Both the position numbers and the translations under genes were made by a program. Of a stretch of DNA of 6,289 nt, positions 5,193-6,289 are shown piece by piece. Every line of letters starts with the position of its first letter. Position 1 is the stretch's first letter. This stretch comes from Spirochaetales bacterium (GTDB lineage Bacteria; Spirochaetota; Spirochaetia; DSM-27196; SKKC01), in assembly GCA_007121695.1 (NCBI GenBank), contig SKKC01000445.1:1-6289 (forward strand), given 5' to 3'. Below the pieces are notes generated by a model, which searched no databases, was not told the origin of the DNA, and was given only the letters and a program-made list of their open reading frames with translations.

Positions 5193-5747
5193 ATGGAACG
5201 CGTGGTCAAGGATACCGAAAGTCGCATGAAAAAAACCATCGAGGCCGTCACTGACGATCTCAATGAGATTCGGACCGGGCGTGCCAGCGCGTCCCTGTTC
5301 GACAGGATCAAGGTGGAATACTACGGAAACCCGACCCCGCTCAATCAGGTTGCCACCATCAGCGTGCCGGAGGCACGCCTGGTGGTGATACAGCCCTGGG
5401 ACAAGGGAATCATCGGGGAAATCGAAAAGGCCATTCAGAAATCAGAACTTTCGCTGAATCCCAGCAACGACGGAAAAGTCATCCGCTTGAACATTCCTCC
5501 CCTGACCGAGGAACGGCGCAAGGAGTACGTCAAAGTAGCAAAGGATAAGGCCGAACAGGGACGCGTTGCCCTTCGAAATATCCGGCGCGACGCGAACGAC
5601 GAGCTGAAGAAGCTGCAGAAAGACGGCGACATATCCGAGGACGAGCAGAAGCGACTCGAGGACGAGGTGCAGAAGCTCGCCGATTCCTTCGTCAAGAAAA
5701 TAAACGACGCTCTCGAAGCCAAGGAGCAGGAGATCCTCGAGATCTAG
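5193..5747 (+). CDS. frr: Ribosome recycling factor
   Basis: RRF works with EF-G to split post-termination ribosomes into subunits. The 184 residues match the family norm of about 185. Domain I (three-helix bundle) is formed by residues 1-29 and 105-184, and domain II (beta domain) by about 30-104. Family landmarks are LNEIRTGRAS (23-32), PLNQVATISVPEARLVVIQP (49-68, domain II), IPPLTEERRKEYVKVAK (101-117) and ALRNIRRDAND (126-136), with the conserved arginines R129 and R132. The C-terminus is a charged helix rich in Lys, Glu and Gln. The ATG at 5193 has GGAG at 5183-5186, inside the end of tsf, so the two genes are probably translationally coupled. The following uppS starts 3 nt after the TAG. 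Confidence 0.98.
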   Translation: MERVVKDTESRMKKTIEAVTDDLNEIRTGRASASLFDRIKVEYYGNPTPLNQVATISVPEARLVVIQPWDKGIIGEIEKAIQKSELSLNPSNDGKVIRLNIPPLTEERRKEYVKVAKDKAEQGRVALRNIRRDANDELKKLQKDGDISEDEQKRLEDEVQKLADSFVKKINDALEAKEQEILEI

Positions 5748-5750
5748 GCA

Positions 5751-6289
5751 ATGGCGCATACCCGGATGACACACTCGGACGCGGTCGCAGGAACCCCCGC
5801 CCATGTCGGTATCATCATGGATGGAAACAGGCGCTGGGCAAAACAGCAGGGCTTCGCAGCCACCAAGGGACACGAAGAAGGGCTGAACGCTGCAAAAGCA
5901 GCTGTTCGAGCTGCAGCGTGCGCAGGGGTGCAGGTTCTCTCGCTGTATACCTTTTCCACCGAAAACTGGCAGCGTGGAACCCGCGAGGTTCGCTTTCTCC
6001 TGAATCTGGTACGTCATTTACGCGATGAATACGAATTTTATCGTGAATTTGGCGTACGAGTCGTGCATTCGGGTGAACTTGACGGGCTTCCCGACGAGGT
6101 CCAGGCCGATATCCGACAGACAGTCCGGGATACGAGATCACACACAGGCATTATCTGCAATCTGGCAATTAATTATGGTGGACGCGCGGAAATCCTGTCA
6201 GCTGTGCAGCGCATGCTCAACGACGGAAGCTGGGATGGACGAAGCCGTCCGGATGCCCGGCTTCTGGAGGAACATCTGGATCAGCCGGA
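5751..6289 (+). CDS. uppS: Isoprenyl transferase (undecaprenyl diphosphate synthase), 3' end cut by window
   Basis: The gene runs open to the right edge with 179 codons visible of an expected 230-250. The enzyme is a cis-prenyltransferase that adds isopentenyl diphosphates to farnesyl diphosphate to make C55 undecaprenyl diphosphate, the lipid carrier for peptidoglycan and other surface polymers; it is a soluble, membrane-associated dimer. Motifs: HVGIIMDGNRRWAKQQG (18-34, with D24 in the place of the E. coli catalytic D26), TKGHEEG (38-44), LSLYTFSTENWQR (63-75, substrate-binding FSxENW type) and NLAINYGGRAEI (137-148). The ATG at 5751 lies 3 nt after frr; a second ATG at 5766 is also possible because the first 17 residues before HVGII are not conserved. 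The Shine-Dalgarno match is weak, so translation may be coupled to frr. The frr-uppS order often continues with cdsA, outside this window. Confidence 0.95.
   Translation, partial: MAHTRMTHSDAVAGTPAHVGIIMDGNRRWAKQQGFAATKGHEEGLNAAKAAVRAAACAGVQVLSLYTFSTENWQRGTREVRFLLNLVRHLRDEYEFYREFGVRVVHSGELDGLPDEVQADIRQTVRDTRSHTGIICNLAINYGGRAEILSAVQRMLNDGSWDGRSRPDARLLEEHLDQP

Overview
The window looks like a chromosomal segment from a spirochaete, probably Spirochaetaceae with moderately high GC. The main reason is the ribosomal protein S2: its core closely resembles Treponema-type S2, and it carries a long acidic C-terminal tail. The order rpsB-tsf-frr-uppS is also seen in Treponema, although it is common in other bacteria. 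The lineage is inferred from remembered family resemblance, not from a search.

Left part (1-2055): the 3' end of a GNAT acetyltransferase gene, cut by the window edge, is followed 33 nt later by a DtxR/MntR-family metal-dependent regulator, both on the + strand. A PLP-dependent class I/II aminotransferase on the - strand converges on the regulator. The two genes share a 4-base CTAG in which each has its TAG stop.

Middle (2056-2254): a complete - strand tRNA-Arg(CCG) unit, with a consensus-like promoter (TTGACA, 17-nt spacer, TATGCT), the 74-nt tRNA without an encoded CCA, and a strong rho-independent terminator. The terminator's T-tract directly abuts the ATG assigned to the aminotransferase, which leaves that gene with no visible promoter or ribosome-binding site.

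Right part (2255-6289), all on the + strand: a small DUF4321-like membrane protein gene overlaps maf (nucleotide pyrophosphatase) by GTGA. A 173-nt leader with a 10-bp hairpin and a perfect AAGGAGG follows. Then come rpsB (S2, TTG start, 342 codons), tsf (EF-Ts, GTG start), frr (ribosome recycling factor) and uppS (undecaprenyl diphosphate synthase, cut by the window edge). The tsf-frr and frr-uppS gaps are 3 nt each, so the block reads as one operon linking ribosome assembly, elongation, recycling and lipid-carrier synthesis for the cell wall.

I see no mobile element, CRISPR array, phage gene or defence system, and no clearly new system. The points most worth a second look are the acidic S2 tail, the terminator/start-codon junction, the metal-site makeup of the DtxR-like regulator and the hairpin in the rpsB leader.
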